Origin: Methylococcaceae bacterium UBA662
GTDB lineage: Bacteria > Pseudomonadota > Gammaproteobacteria > Methylococcales > Methylomonadaceae
Assembly (NCBI GenBank): GCA_002299425.1
Contig: DBNW01000017.1
Coordinates: 5,412-19,194 of the forward strand
Direction of reading: 5' to 3'
Length of the DNA: 13,783 nucleotides
The notes below the pieces were generated by a model, which saw only the letters and a program-made list of their open reading frames with translations, did not search any database and was not told where the DNA came from. Shown piece by piece: positions 13,663-13,783 of the stretch (the first letter of the stretch is position 1; the number at the start of each line of letters is the position of its first letter). Made by a program: the position numbers and the translations under genes.

Positions 13663-13700
13663 AGGTTTTTTGCAGAAAACCTAAGCCTATTTTGCTTAGG
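13663..13700 (-). terminator. Likely minus-strand intrinsic terminator with an overlapping alternative hairpin
   Basis: The arms CCTAAGC (13680-13686) and GCTTAGG (13694-13700) form a perfect seven-pair stem with a 7-nt loop. Read on the minus strand the stem is followed by TTTTC, as in a rho-independent terminator. A second perfect seven-pair hairpin, AGGTTTT/AAAACCT (13663-13669 and 13676-13682), shares three bases with it, so only one can form fully. It would serve a minus-strand gene whose body lies beyond the right edge. Confidence 0.45.
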
Positions 13701-13783
13701 ATAAAAACCGGCAATACCTTTGCCGTGTTGACCTTACCAACCCGATAACGCTTTAGCAGCAACTGTAATGGTCAATAAAAGCC
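13701..13783. other. Right edge, possible 3' end of a minus-strand gene
   Basis: On the minus strand one frame is open from the window edge to a TAA at 13734-13736, 34 nt before the terminator-like hairpin, and would end in LLLTITVAAKALSGW. Sixteen codons are too few to identify a gene. A plus-strand ATG at 13768 without a ribosome site is an alternative. Undecided. Confidence 0.2.

Noticed and set aside
13450..13783. tRNA-Ser as an integration site of a mobile element
   Set aside because: No duplicate of the tRNA 3' end, integrase or mobile gene is seen in the window.

Overview
The window looks like a chromosomal segment of a gammaproteobacterium. A gammaproteobacterial methanotroph or methylotroph (Methylococcales-like) is my best guess. 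It rests on an NAD-type formate dehydrogenase of the Fds family and a type II secretion operon in the Xanthomonas xps gene order. The organism is inferred; no marker gene fixes it.

Left part (1-1131): the end of a formate dehydrogenase operon on the minus strand. The alpha subunit, normally one protein, is split. One gene encodes only the N-terminal iron-sulfur electron-transfer module (155-871). The next, overlapping it by 8 nt and cut by the window edge, begins the [4Fe-4S]/molybdopterin catalytic module (1-162). A 260-bp region separates these from the divergent gene queA (1132-2151, plus strand), which makes epoxyqueuosine in tRNA.

Middle part (2259-12826, minus strand): a complete eleven-gene type II secretion system (T2SS) operon read right to left, gspE-F-G-H-I-J-K-L-M-N-D. 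This is the xps arrangement: the ATPase gene is first, the secretin gene last, and there is no gspC. E is the cytoplasmic ATPase and F the inner-membrane platform. G is the major pseudopilin, and H, I, J and K are minor pseudopilins. L and M are bitopic assembly proteins. N is a GspC-like inner-membrane connector, and D is the outer-membrane secretin with a lipoprotein signal. Nearly all neighbours overlap by 1-41 nt, which suggests translational coupling. The clear exception is the 37-nt gap with a strong Shine-Dalgarno (SD) site before gspG. No prepilin peptidase or pilotin gene is in the window.

Right part (12827-13783): about 620 bp without a convincing gene, holding a possible gspE promoter, an orphan sigma70-like promoter on the plus strand and adjacent palindromes. 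A tRNA-Ser(UGA) gene follows at 13450-13539, then hairpins that may be terminators.

The less ordinary points are the split alpha subunit that also lacks the ligands of one iron-sulfur cluster, an 18-bp tandem repeat spanning the gspI/gspJ junction, an Ala instead of Gly at the GspJ prepilin cleavage site, a 40-residue Gly/Ala/Val tract inserted in the secretin, and low-complexity or acidic tails on GspI, GspJ and GspN. I see no CRISPR array, transposase or phage gene.
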